Positions 46,787-58,212 of a stretch of DNA of 64,000 nucleotides are shown here, one piece after another (position 1 is the stretch's first letter; the number at the start of each line of letters is the position of its first letter). The stretch spans positions 52,808,592 to 52,872,591 of the forward strand of contig CM055097.1 in assembly GCA_029204225.1 (NCBI GenBank), given 5' to 3'. The notes beneath the pieces were generated by a model. The model was given only the letters and a program-made list of their open reading frames with translations. It ran no database searches and was not told the DNA's origin. This DNA is from Diphasiastrum complanatum. Its lineage: Eukaryota > Streptophyta > Lycopodiopsida > Lycopodiales > Lycopodiaceae. A program made the translations under genes and the position numbers.

Positions 46787-47570
46787 ATTTCAGATGATAG
46801 CATCACCACAATATTTGGATTCTTGTAGATGCGGCTTTTTGATAAATGAAATGAGAATATAAAGTAGACAATCAGGGTACCAGCTTGATTATTGAGAGCA
46901 GGTGCATTTAAATATGGTTGAAGTTTTCCTACGCCATCAATGGCAGGGTTGTTGTTTCCTTGCATACCAAAGGAAACTTGGAATTTTTTGTTCAAATGGC
47001 TCCAGAGCAATTGTTCCAAGGAAAGTTGATGTATTTCTGTATCTTAAGTTTGATAAAAAAATAACTCCACCTTATCAGATGTTTAGCACAAGGCAGTTCT
47101 TTAATCCAATAGAAGTAATCTTTTCACTATGCAAGTCCTCTGTATGCTGTGTGTGACATGGTTATGTCAGGGAGTCAAGAGTGTGTGTCAATAGCCATGT
47201 TGATACACATACTGTATGCGCAAGCAATAATGCTTACCTTTGTGATTATGTATTATGCAAACGTCAACAAATATATTTGCACCTACATGTACATATACAT
47301 CTCTAGAATTGTAACGTATTTCTAGAATTGCAAGCTTTTTTCAGACTAAATCAAAAATCAAAAGATGTTGCACCCAAGAATCTTGTGGATGTTTGTGTAT
47401 CGAACAAAAAAAGGGTTTCTGAGCAATCTCAACTCAGATCAGCAGAGCAAATCTTCTGAATCACAAATGATGGGAGGATGGTCTTTGGTGAGAATGAGGT
47501 GTGTGGGTGGTGACACTGAATTCCTCATCAATAGAATATTGGTATTATGTATGTACTGCAACTGACGAGG
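46787..47570 (+). other. CPN60B 3' flank
   Basis: Contains the 3' UTR of CPN60B. Candidate polyadenylation signals such as GATAAATGAA (about 46850) and AATATAAAG are present but not decisive. No further gene is recognised. Confidence 0.4.
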
Positions 47571-47574
47571 GTTC

Positions 47575-48835
47575 AGAGGTGAGTTGCTGGATGAACCTGA
47601 TTGTGAAATCTTTGCTAATGTGCCGCCTTAATGCAATGATGCCCCTGATATGTCATTCAGGGTACCGTAGGCACACTTTCAAGTAGCATGAGTCAGGCAC
47701 TTTTGGGTGGTATCGGCTAGTTGCCATTGATGGTTTTATGTTTGTAATTTTTAGGGCTTGGTTTAATGTATACGACTGCCAGTGATGAGCGGTAGTAAGG
47801 GGGTGTAGCAAACCAGTACGATAAACCTTAGGTCAACCATGGAAGTTGTGAATGATGTGCCAAAAATCATGTAGATGGAGTCCTAAATTGAGTTCTTTGG
47901 CTTGGTTTCTTTTGTCCAAAGTGACTTATCAATGACTTGAATGGTTGTAAAATCTTTGTAGGTATGAATTTCAAATAGTTGTATATGCTTCGTTCAATGC
48001 AATGGTGCTTCTCGCATATGTCAGTCAAAGTATTTTAGGCACTTATGGACATTAAGCTTTTTAGAGAATGTTATGCCAAAAACAAACATAAAGTGAGTAG
48101 TAATGGCCCTAAAACAAATTCAACAATGTACCATTTTGATATTACTAAAAAAAGTTCATCATCATTGATGTAGTAGAGTCTAGTGTGCTCCTATCAAAGC
48201 CATTGAATTTTCAATGTCATTCAAGATATTGGAAACATGTTTGAATTTGGCTTCATCCATTTACAATGATATTTGGAATTTCAAAGTGAAATCGGTAGGT
48301 GAACCGATGAATGTATTATCTTTGTTGGCATGGGTGGTAAATAAAAACATATGCATAACTCAATGCAATGATGATCTAAATACATCATCCGGGGTATTGT
48401 AAGTACTTTTGAGCAATATGGGCCAAGTATCTACATTAATTTTTAGTTTGCAATTTTTTAGGTTTATTTTTCTATGGTTTTGATATGCATCAAAGCAATA
48501 ATAATGGATAATGTGTAATGATTGCCAATACAAATCTGGATGGTCATTTAACTTTTTGACACATGGATTGCGTGAAAATATTGAAGAGCTTGAAAATTTC
48601 ACTTTATAGGGTTAAAGTGATTTTCAAGCTTGTCAATATTTGCTTTGAATGTGAAATATTTGTCGATATGGACTTTCAATAGTTGAATATGGTTGATTCT
48701 ATGCAATAATGCTTCTCATATGTCATTCAAAGTTCTTAAGGGACTTTAGAACAACATGGGCTAAATTTCTACGTTAGCTTTTTGATTTGTAGTTTTTTGG
48801 GTTTATGTTTAATGATTCATTGTATAGTTCAGGTA
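47575..48835. repeat. Degenerate tandem array, ~340-373-bp unit, four copies
   Basis: The block ATGCAATGATG...ATATGTCATTCA.GGTA (with variants) recurs at about 47632, 47998, 48363 and 48702. Each is followed by GGCAC/AGTACTTTTGAGCAATATGGGCC-like text and a TTTTTAGG(T)TT(A)TTT segment. Spacing drifts from 339 to 373. The copies are clearly diverged, so the array is old. Confidence 0.72.
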
Positions 48836-48986
48836 GTGGTGGCTAAATGTTATATAGGAATTGCATGTACAAAGTTTGACTGGTCCTTATAACTGGTGTC
48901 AAGTCATAGCAAGTGTTGTAGCATAACTCTAGAGTAAACCATAACTCAATTGCATATGTTGTTGTGGCGAGTGATACAAATCATGC

Positions 48987-49046
48987 CATTGCAGCTAACT
49001 CTCTAAGGGAAACCGACATTGCAGCTAACCCTCTAAGGGAAACAAC
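48987..49046. repeat. 30-bp tandem duplication
   Basis: CATTGCAGCTAAC.CTCTAA followed by GGGAAAC is present at 48987 and 49017. Confidence 0.92.
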
Positions 49047-50960
49047 ATGTTGACAATTGTTTGATGCATCATTATAACCCATAAACCTTTTTAAACAAAC
49101 CATATACAAATGCCTCTATATTGTGAGCACTTTTTTTTGGTGGGTCCTTCGTATATGAGATCACATTCCATTGTTGCCAAAGTTTTTGCATAGTCTGACA
49201 AGGCCATGCAATTAACAATGCACAGAGTATTGTGATTTTTTTAAAGTATTGGCAAACAATGTGAAGCTTATGGTCCATGAGATAGAAGAGACGAATGCAA
49301 TAACATAGTATTATAACCTACCAATCTGGACGAATGGCATATGTGTTGGTTTTCTTGAGTCCAAAATTGATTCTTGCCCTTATCTCCACTAAAGAAGGTA
49401 GGAGGTATGAGCAGATTAGCTGCTCACTAAAATAAACAAAAACTCTAGGCATTTGAGAAATCTTTGCAACCCAAATCTAGCAATGTGTTGTTCCATATTG
49501 TGGACATAGTTACTCCAATAGAAACGACATAAGAGAGGGAGATTTTCTCCAAAGATCCTATGAATGGAATTTTGGTCCCCATTTTAACTACCTTTGAGTA
49601 CTAAGTAAATGTTGATGCAACACTTGGCTCCCCAAACAAAACTTTGAAGTGTTTCTTACTTGCCTAGAGCATGAGGGATAAGTTTGTGAAGAGGTTTCCT
49701 AACTTGTGCAACAAAATTGGGAATATGGAATCCAGTTGCAACAAATAATGGTAGTCCATCTCATGGCATATCTAAAAACATGCTCATCATGAATGAAATT
49801 GCAATAAACTTTATAGTAGAATGAAGTATGCCGCATGTGCCATATGGACTAACATCATAAACTATCATTCAACGTGCTATCTCCAAGCCCACAACTCTTG
49901 ACACACTCTCTAACATGCCAACACAATGTAGATTAGTAAATTGCAAATAATATTGTTCAACTAGAATCGTTAAAGAGTACAGAGGTCAATTCCATTAAAA
50001 ATCAAGAACAATCATTGATTAGCACATTCCGAGATGGAATCTCTCCCTCAAAATCTAATACTCCTTGGCCAGTCGTAAGGTCTACACAAATATTATCCAC
50101 ATGCATCCACATTCCTTGCCATGTTCATGACATGCACGTTTGGTATTTCATATATAGATACAAATAAATTCATTTCAATCAAATAGTGCCTTGCTTACCA
50201 TGATTGCCAAGCAAAACGTCACAATACCTAGCATCCACCTTGAAGGTAGCCATATCTCGCCAATATGACTAGGAAAGTAGTCGAGAGAAAAATTCACAAC
50301 CTCAATCAAACACTTTTACAGCTTTGATCTTTCGTGTATATTGTGGTACATTCAACCGATTCACTGCTGGCCTCTTCACTTGCACATAAAAAAATAAAAA
50401 AACATGCTAAGATCAATTGTTTCACTTTAGATAATAAAAACAACACAACACACCATTCACAGGTAGCGCAAGTCTTTTTAACATGCATCACATTTCACAC
50501 TTTTTTATGCCAAACAAAAAAATGGGAAGTCAGATGATTCGGAGGTAGAAGTGTGAAGAGCTTGACTGTTGGAAGAATAATAGTGGCTGAGTTTGTAGAG
50601 GTTGCCACTTCTTCTCCCGAAAACTAAAACCTTCCAGGTTTTGTCAAGGATGGTGTAGCCATTTGTATTGAATTCGACCCTCTAACCTAAATCAGTGATT
50701 CTGCTCACTGAGAGCAAATTCTTGGTCAGATTTGGAATGTGGAATTGGACAACAACTTGAAATCACCTTTCTAAAATTTGATTCTGAGGACAAAGTTACA
50801 CAACTTGAGAGTGGGTAAAAGATTTATAATCTTTGAACCAGTCTTGATGGTGAGTTCTTGTCATATTCTAGAATTTTTCATGTCGTACCCTGAATCGTAG
50901 CATATTCCAAAAATCAGAAGTTCAGATCCAAAAAGAAGGGCAATATGCAGTCAAGATCGA
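49047..50960. other. Intergenic sequence, no gene recognised
   Basis: Short frames only. The minus-strand text around 49380-49100 has some coding-like stretches (MPRVFVYFSEQLICSYL, LWQQWNVISYTKDPPKKSA) but with many stops and no identifiable family; it may be a very old transposon. Confidence 0.35.
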
Positions 50961-50963
50961 ATT

Positions 50964-51285
50964 TTGACTCAGGCTCAAATTTTGGCTCAGGGTCGAAATT
51001 CTGGCTCAGGGTCAAATTCGAACACTTCATCTTTCCAACCAAAGCAAAAACTATTCTGTACATACTGCAAGAGCACTGGACATGAGATCAAGGACTGCAA
51101 AACTTTGAAATTCAACAATGAGAAGAAGCAGTTCCAACAACAAGCGAATTTTGCCTCAATCAGCTTTTCAACACAACAGCAAGAGGACGATGAAGCAGCC
51201 TTTATGACCAAGGTCAAATAACAACAAGATATCGATTCATGGCATCTCGATTCTGGAGCAACTCAATAGTCACATATGTCAATCT
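50964..51285 (+). pseudogene. Ty1/copia Gag zinc knuckle and protease start
   Basis: Gly/Ser/Asn-rich run, then FCTYCKSTGHEIKDCKTLKF, a CX2CX4HX4C knuckle typical of copia Gag. A Gln/Glu-rich tail and a stop are followed in the same frame by SWHLDSGATQ, the copia protease active site. Both sides are truncated. It is followed by unrelated sequence. Confidence 0.85.
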
Positions 51286-51512
51286 AACATTTAGTATGAG
51301 TTCTGACTTGTATTCAAATTAAATTTGAAAAATATCACAATTCTCAAAATTGCTTTGGATATCAAAAAAATAAAATCTTCTTTTACATATGGCCAAATTA
51401 ACAAGTGTGTGAGTTGAATTCAACACCAAGATAACTCGACTATACAAGCCTTCATCATGTACCATGATAATATTTTATCTATGGGTTGGTGTTGAATACA
51501 AAAATGACATTA

Positions 51513-51590
51513 CTAGTTATGGGAGCATAGTGACCATTGGGTTTTAGATAGGAGACAATACTTGTTATGGGAGCATAGTGACCATTCCTA
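51513..51590. repeat. Direct repeat, ~26 bp, 48-bp spacing
   Basis: GTTATGGGAGCATAGTGACC followed by ATT occurs twice, at about 51516 and 51564. Confidence 0.9.
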
Positions 51591-51989
51591 GTACTTGTTA
51601 CTTTCATCACCTTTGTTAGGGTCTTTTACAATTTGCTCCATAGGAGTTTCTATACTCTTACAATCTAGCATATTGAACTTTTTAAACATTGAAAGAGCAT
51701 ACTTGGATTGACATACAAAAGCTTTATTATTATGAAAGTCAATCTCTAATCCTAAAATGTAATGAATTTTTCCAAGATCTTGCATCTTGAATTCTTTTCC
51801 AAGTGCAACTTTGGTTTCCTCAACTAACTTGATACAACTTCCTGTTAGAATGATATCATCAACATAAATGAGAAGTATGACAATATCTCTATCATAAAAC
51901 TTGATAGACAAAGAAGGATCATAGTTACTAAATCCTGCGCGTGTGCGTCCAACATTGGGCCTTAGGCTAATAAGTGCCATGGAGCACAA
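51588..51989 (-). pseudogene. Ty1/copia reverse transcriptase fragment
   Basis: From 51989 downwards: FYDRDIVILLIYVDDIILTG (catalytic YVDD), MQDLGKIHYILGLEI, VCQSKYALSMFKKFNML and CKSIETPMEQ. This is the palm and thumb of a copia RT, open for 133 codons. It is antiparallel to the copia pieces on either side, so it is a separate or inverted insertion. Confidence 0.9.
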
Positions 51990-52228
51990 TTATTTAAATA
52001 AAGTATTTTAAACTTAGCTTTTATAAAGTTCCTAAGTTAGGAAACACAACTTAACCTCAAGAAACAGTGACGGTCAAGATGGTGATCCTGATGGAACTTC
52101 AATAGCCAATCAGAGTGAAGGGGACTCACCTCTCAAATCTATAAGAGGGAGTCATTTCCCTTGTATTTGCTCATCTTCTACTCTTCTTAATAAAACTCTG
52201 TCCGTTTCTCTTTCGATTCTGTGTGTGT

Positions 52229-52299
<71 letters not shown>

Positions 52300-52688
52300 C
52301 CTTCCACTAAGAAAATCATAGAGTGGTCAATAGGATCTGTAGGTAGGATATCTTTCACCGTTCACCTCCCTTGAGAAGACCAACCTCTTGAGGAGAAGAT
52401 CTAGAGCCAAGAACCCCTAGATAAGCACGAATACACCAACCCTAGAAAAAACCAAAAAGAGAGATATCATCAGAGATGAAAGCTGCACCAATCTAGGATA
52501 TTCCATGAGTAACCCTTCTTTGCTCTCTAGGCATGGAAAGGGTCCAACAAAGATATTTTGTCCTTCCAGTAGTGTTTTGCGATATATGTATTTGATTGAT
52601 TGCTGCATTGTCTGTGATTCATATTAGCTTATCTAGTTCCTGCAATTCCACACGTCACACAACACGCTTTTGCTACGATTCCCCAACA
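51990..52688 (+). repeat. Candidate copia 5' LTR
   Basis: The right end CCCCAACA (52681-52688) is immediately followed by a tRNA-iMet primer site, which fixes that boundary. Inside are a TATA-like CTATAAGAG near 52139 and an AATAAA near 52188. The left boundary was not resolved; it should lie after the antiparallel RT fragment. A GT/CT microsatellite is embedded. Confidence 0.6.
52220..52297. repeat. (GT)n(CT)n microsatellite
   Basis: A short GT run followed by about 66 bases of CT repeat, within the candidate copia LTR. Confidence 0.97.
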
Positions 52689-52700
52689 TGGTATCAGGGC
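52689..52700 (+). promoter_or_regulatory. Primer-binding site, tRNA-iMet type
   Basis: TGGTATCAGGGC, one base different from the standard plant initiator-methionine primer site TGGTATCAGAGC, directly after the LTR end. Confidence 0.88.
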
Positions 52701-52718
52701 AAGTTCATTAGATACAAT

Positions 52719-52990
52719 ATGGCTACTACAATTCAGGCAAAGATCACGATCAGCCTTGATGGCGCAAACTACCACATATGGAAGTTTAAGATAAAGACTC
52801 TTCGAAAAGGCGAGGGGATTTTGGTTAGTGACTGATCTCACAGAGCCAAAACCTCTAGAGGGAGATCCAAGGAGGGTGGAAGGGATAAGGAAGGATGAGC
52901 ACGCAATGGCGATCATTGTATCCTCCATGATTTTAGTAGGATGACTACTATATACTATCTAACAATGAAGCTATAAGTGTTCGATGCATT
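52719..52990 (+). pseudogene. Copia Gag start, truncated
   Basis: ATG at 52719 opens ATTIQAKITISLDGANYHIW, the N terminus of copia Gag, and stops at 52833-52835 after a frameshift; KPLEGDPRRVEGIRKDEHAM continues it in another frame. The rest of Gag and protease is deleted, and the sequence passes into integrase within about 100 bases. Confidence 0.82.
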
Positions 52991-53275
52991 CAAGAAATTT
53001 GTAGCTTTTGTAGAATGACACCCCTCCAAAAAGTTGCAGATCCTTAGGTCCAACAATGGAGGCGATATTTGAGCAAAGAATTTTTGAGCTTCTGTCAAGG
53101 AAGAGGTGTTGAACATCAATTCATGCCTGCACATACACCACGACACAATGGTGTAGTAGAAAGATGTCACAGGACCTTTGTCGAAGGAGCAAAGTGCATG
53201 ATGGCACAAGCACAATTGCCGAGACGGTTTTGGACTGAGACAATCCTAGCTACAGTTCATTTACAAAACTGATCG
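52980..53275 (+). pseudogene. Copia integrase core fragment
   Basis: Contains ILRSNNGGD- and SKEFLSFCQGRGVEHQFMPA, then HTPRHNGVVERCHRTFVEGA and LPRRFWTETILATVHLQN, the second Asp and the catalytic Glu region of the integrase. The HHCC finger and first Asp are lost, and the start has stops. Confidence 0.88.
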
Positions 53276-53419
53276 ATAATGACAATAGTGAGAGCAAGAT
53301 GAAGAAACAAAATGTTTCTATTGCCAAAGCCTTGCTAGCTCTCCACTCTGATTTTGATAGAAAAGACACAAGAAACAAAACTTAAGTGAGCTCTGAAATA
53401 GATTTACGCTTATAGGCAA

Positions 53420-54798
53420 GTGATCGAGAAGCGAAGCAAAACAGAAGCAAAAACATTCGTTCGGTTTACAAGTACTGTAGCAGTAGGCAAAGACAAAGGC
53501 ATTGCAGTTTCAGGAGGATCTCCTAGAAGGTCGACAAGACAACAAAAAGCGCCAACAAGATATGTGTCAGGTAGCTCAGCTTCTACATCAAAAGAGTTCT
53601 GTGGATTCAGTGGCGAACCACAGACATTCGAGGAGGCAATTGAATGTCCAGAAAAGGACAAATGGATCAAAGCCATGAATGAGGAGATGGAATCCATGAG
53701 GAAGAACCAGGTATAAACGTTGTAGCCATTACCAGATAAGCGAAAGGCTGTAAAATGCAAATGGGTATACAAGCTAAAGTATGGACCAGATGGAGATGTC
53801 TCAAAGTATAAGGCAAGACTTGTAGCGAAGGAATTTTCTCAGAGATATGGTATTGACCATTCTGAGACCTTCTCTCTTGTTGTGAAACATTCGTCTCTAC
53901 ATTTACTATTTGCATATGCAGCTGCTTATGACCTCAAAATTCACATTGTGGACGAGAAGACAACCTTCTTGCATGGTGAGCTAGACGAAGAGGTCTACAT
54001 GGATCAACCCCTAGGATATGTCTCGAATTCACTTCCTAATTATGCATGCAGAATGCATAGGAGTATCTATGGTCTGAAGCAGTCAGCGCAACAATGGTAT
54101 AAGAAGAAAGATCAAGCCCTTAAATCCTTAGGATTCAAGCCACTAATGGCTGATTCCAATGTCCATGTAAGAATTACAGATGAGAAGATCATCATTGTAG
54201 CTGTGTATGTGGACGACACTCTGATACTCTTCAAGAGTGAGAAGCTTATTGCTGAAGTGAAGAATAATATCTCGAAACATTTCGAGATTGCAGATCTGGG
54301 AGAAGCCAGGTGTACCTTGGCTTACAGATTGACAGGGACTATGAGGGAGGTAAATTGTACCTTCATCAGTCCAGATATACCCAGAAAATCCTAGAAGGTT
54401 TCGGGATGCTGAATTGCAAAGGAGCGAATACTCCAATGCTTGCAGGAACAACACTGACAAATGAAAATTGTTTGAGGACTGAAAAAGAAAGGGAATTGAT
54501 GCAACTTACACCATATAGGAAGCTGATCGGATCGCTAATGTACCTTGCAGATAACACACATCTTGACATTGCTTATGCAGTGTTCAAGATGAGCCAATTC
54601 TGTACAAATCCAGGCTTAACTCATTGGAAGATTGCAAAACAAATTTTGCAATATCTTCAATTAACAAAAGATTTTGGTTTGTGTTATTGTCGTGATGCAG
54701 GGTTCCAGATGCTTTCCTACAATGATGCTAGCTGGGCATCTCTCAAGGACGACTGCAAAAGTGTCTTAGGAGGATGCACCATCGCGTCAAGTATTTGA
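53420..54798 (+). pseudogene. Copia reverse transcriptase and RNase H start
   Basis: FEEAIECPEKDKWIKAMNEE, stop, KCKWVYKLKYGPDGDVSKYK, ARLVAKEFSQRYGIDHSETF, TTFLHGELDEEVYMDQPLGY, SIYGLKQSAQQWYKK and VAVYVDDTLILF (catalytic YVDD). After a frameshift near 54310 it reads MYLGLQIDRDYEGGKLYLHQ, SRYTQKILEGFGMLNCKGAN and LIGSLMYLADNTHLDIAYAV. RNase H begins (SYNDASWASLKDDCKSVLG) and is cut at 54798. A mostly intact middle of the polyprotein, belonging with the LTR and primer site at 51990-52700. Confidence 0.92.
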
Positions 54799-55540
54799 AC
54801 GGCTCACAAATCTATCGACTCTACAATCTAACCTCAAAGAAGGTGGTGACGAGCAGAGATGTGAGGTTCGACGAATCGACATTTCCAGAAGTGAAAGAAT
54901 CAAATGGCCATGAGTCTTCTCAATATTATCGATTGAAGAAGGTGTTCAAGGCCAAATGTCGAATGAGAATGTCAAACCACAAACCCTAGAACAAGAGACC
55001 ATCTTGTCGAGAATTTGAAGAAGAAACGAGAGAACAAATCAACAGCTAGAGATCCAGATGTGAAGGTCGACAAGAATTTGAAGGCCTCTTGTCAGATTCA
55101 TCGATAGTCTTCAATCGAGTGTAGTCGCAAATTTTGAATAAGCAATCCAAAATCCTAAACAAATTTTGGAGACAGGCCATGTCAAGAAATCCAATCAATG
55201 AAGTAGAATCGTGCATGGACACTCGAACCACTACTCAAAGGAAAGAAGAAAGTCGATTGCAAATGGGTATACAAGAAGAAGCTAAGATCGGATGGCAGTG
55301 TTAGAAGATACAAGGCTCGACTTGTCGCAAAAGGCTACACTCAGAGTATGGTATCGACTACTTCGATACATACTCTCCGATGGTCAAAATGTTGAGCATT
55401 TGATTACTCCTTGCTTATGCTACAAAATACAATTCGGAGATACATCAAATCGATGTTAAAACAACCTCCCTAAATGGAGACTTGGATGAAGAAATTTTTA
55501 TGGAGCAACCTTGTGAAAAATTACCTAAATTGGCAAATCT
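54795..55540 (+). pseudogene. Second copia fragment: integrase tail and RT start
   Basis: Directly after the cut RNase H the text switches to NGSQIYRLYNLTSKKVVTSR and DVRFDESTFP, the integrase C-terminal mark of another copia copy, then to KKKLRSDGSVRRYKARLVAK-type RT sequence, YGIDYFDTYSPMVKMLS and EIHQIDVKTTSLNGDLDEEI. Several stops and shifts. It is cut at about 55544 by an LTR. The join places a later polyprotein domain before an earlier one, so this is a separate copy. Confidence 0.85.
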
Positions 55541-55544
55541 AGCT

Positions 55545-56182
55545 ATGTTAAACCATGTAAATATGTACATTGGTGGGTCCCACACATGTGAGGCCATGGT
55601 CCCACATGGGAATCTGCACTAGAGTAGGTTAGATCATGTTTATAAAGTTGGTCAAGTTTTTTTGGTAGTGGTTCCTACATTTTAGGACCAAATTCCTAGA
55701 TTTATGGAGTAGGTTGATCAACCTACATGGCAAGACTCAAGGATGAGGCTAGAATGGCAAAATAGGACAAGAAAACTCAATCATCTTCCTTATTACAAGC
55801 TGGATTTTCACCTAACTCGAGGTGAGAAAGAGGCTTTCTATGTATCATCATCTCTCCATAGTAATGCCTTAGAATATTTTTGAGAGCTCATTAGCAAACT
55901 CCACCTTTGTAATTTGTTCTCTTTTGGATCTAAGAAAAAACTAAGTGTTCCTAGCATCATTTGTTGTCTACAGGCCGCATTGAGTACAATAGCACATGTG
56001 TGTGGGCTGATCATCACTTTTGATTAATGATTTTGGATTGCTCTTGCTTGATGTATGTAAAATTGTCAATCTAGATCTCAATTTTGTGTGTCTAGCTTGC
56101 ATTCATTTGATGATCAATCAATCAATCCCTCTTGTGAGTCATTAATAGGCTCAAGTAAGGTCCAAAGTACTGTACTTTGACA
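55545..56182 (+). repeat. Candidate LTR of a third copia element
   Basis: The right end TTTGACA (56176-56182) is fixed by the adjoining primer site. A plausible left end is TGTTAAACC at about 55544, where the previous copia RT frame is interrupted, giving about 638 bases with TG...CA ends. No second copy in the window confirms it. Confidence 0.55.
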
Positions 56183-56194
56183 TGGTATCAGAGC
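56183..56194 (+). promoter_or_regulatory. Primer-binding site, tRNA-iMet type
   Basis: TGGTATCAGAGC, the standard initiator-methionine primer site of copia elements, immediately after CA. The element is cut about 230 bases further on, where a minus-strand gypsy gag begins. Confidence 0.92.
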
Positions 56195-56422
56195 GAGGTA
56201 CAAGAGGCAATCATTAATCATTTGTACAATCCAAAATTAGCAAGTTTTTGGTGCAAAAATCTAGTATTGGAAGGCCTACTAGAAATCAGATATAAGAGTA
56301 GAGATTGTGGAATATTTCAACTAGTTTAGTCAAATTTGTTATATTTGTTTATTTGGCAATTGAGGCCAATTTCATATTAGACTTAGAGTTTGACTTTTCA
56401 AAGTTATATTAGTCTAAAAGCA

Positions 56423-57741
56423 TTTGAATAATTGGAGCCTTCGTGCATCTTGTGTTTGCACGTTCCTGCCTTGTCGAGGTTCAATAGCCTGTATGGGGCG
56501 GGGTTCCACTATGGGGTGTGCTCCTATAGCTGCGATTGGGCCTCCTCTCCACGTTTCTGGGCTTAGGTTCAAGCTGTTCACTGCTTGCTATAGGTGGGAT
56601 GCGTGGGCAACCGCAATCTGTGCATCTTCTACCACGATTGCCTTCTCTACTGCCTCAGCCAGCGTCTGGGGGTTACTCTGACGTACAATCATTTGTATGT
56701 CATTCTTGAGCCCTCGCAGAAAGAAGGTCAGTAGTAATAGGGGTGGTAGTAACACAATGGGTTCCACTTGGCATGACAACTCTGTCAAACGCGCCAACAT
56801 TGTCGGATGGTTTCGTTACTTCCTTGTTGTAGGGAAGTCAGTGTGAATAGTAGGCCATCAGCCGTTTGGTGGGGAGCATACTCAATTAAAAATAGTCTAT
56901 GGAACTCCTCAATGGTGTGAATTGAGCCTCTCTGCAGATTATCATACCAGTGCCTAGCTGTTCAGATAAAGTGGTGGTGAAAAACATCATTTCATGATGT
57001 GGATTTGTGATGGCACTGGTAAAGCAGGTGGTCCAAAAAGCATCAATATGCTCTTCGACACTTTCATACGGTGCTCCATGAAGGAGTGGATCCACTAAGC
57101 TTGGGTAGTCCTCCTGTCTTCGGGGGTACTACGATTGGTTCAGTCAAACGTCTTGCCATTCTGGTGGCAACAGGTTTTGTAGCAGCAGGTGTTACGTTCA
57201 CTAACGGTGGTTCTGTAGCGTCGGTTGGCTCAAGTTTTGGTAGTTCTTCTATAGGTTCCAACGTATCATCCAAGTCCATTATAGGTGGGTAAGACTCATC
57301 ATCTAAGGCTGGTGGGATAAGAAACCCACAATTGCTTCTTCTGAGCCCTAAACGCTCTCTCTGGGGGTTTGAAGTCTCTCTGTGCGGTGCTCCCTTAGAC
57401 CTAGGTTTCCTTGGTATACCTATGATGTCTTGTCTACTAATGATTGCTGCATAATAGGTTTCTCACTTATGGTTAGTAATCAATTGTCGTTGCACATGCG
57501 TTTTGTGATTTTCCCACGTTATCCCATAGGTCATCCATCCTTCGTCCACTAATACTCCATATGACCTAACTAACTCTACTTAGTCGTTTTTCTGCTCAAT
57601 CCTAATCCAACCATACCCATGTACAATTTTTCTTGGTTCTTTGTACCAGGTGTCATCTCTACGGGATGCTAGGGTTGGTGAGTCGTAGGGTAATGACTTT
57701 CGACTCAGGACTTTGGTTTTCACTTTCACCCTAGGCTTCAT
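56423..57741 (-). pseudogene. Ty3/gypsy Gag, minus strand
   Basis: An ATG at 57741 starts MKPRVKVKTKVLSRKSLPYD. With two in-frame stops the frame continues through a Glu/Pro/Thr-rich region (ELPKLEPTDATEPPLVNV) to capsid sequence. After frame changes it reads TARHWYDNLQRGSIHTIEEF and HRLFLIEYAPHQTADGLLFT, the WW/F..F core of retrotransposon Gag, and then FFLRGLKNDIQMIVRQSNPQ, TLAEAVEKAIVVEDAQ, the typical capsid end. It is truncated at the copia junction before any zinc knuckle. Confidence 0.85.
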
Positions 57742-58192
57742 ACATAACCCCATTCTCTGACTTGTCCCGTCACTCTATAAAAGATTTCTAGTAGTACTTG
57801 GCATCACAACCTAAACTCCCTGCTGATGAAAATTGTATGCAGTCTCTAGTCCAAACTGTATTCCAAACTGTTGGAGGTAGAATGGCCTTGGCGAAGTCGG
57901 ATCACATGTAGCTAGGGTTGGATTGTGAACTCATAACGTATGTTCTAAGTGTGGGATCAGCACACATCACTGTGTGATGCTAACCACTTCGTCTTGTGAT
58001 CAACGTGTGGTACTAGCCGCTCGTACGGTCATGCTAGCTTGCACCTGACGGTTTAGATAGTGGAATTATTTTCAACACATGCAATCTAGGACCTACGAAA
58101 CTTGTAGACTATTGGTAGTAAGACAACTAGTTCGTTGTAGACCAGTGATATAGATAACTACTCTTTCAAGCAACATCTCCTGAAATTTTTTT
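57742..58192 (-). other. Leader of the minus-strand gypsy element
   Basis: Untranslated stretch between the primer site and the gag ATG. No other feature seen. Confidence 0.5.
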
Positions 58193-58212
58193 GACTCCCG
58201 ACAGACGCACCA
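58193..58212 (-). promoter_or_regulatory. Primer-binding site, tRNA-Gly type
   Basis: On the minus strand TGGTGCGTCTGTCGGGAGTC, matching the 3' end of plant tRNA-Gly (GACTCCCGGCAGACGCACCA) with one mismatch. One base separates it from the LTR end CA at 58214-58215, which fixes element orientation and the inner LTR border. Confidence 0.85.

Noticed and set aside
52152-52358. Arg-Glu repeat frame on the minus strand
   Set aside because: Translation of the CT microsatellite within a copia LTR.
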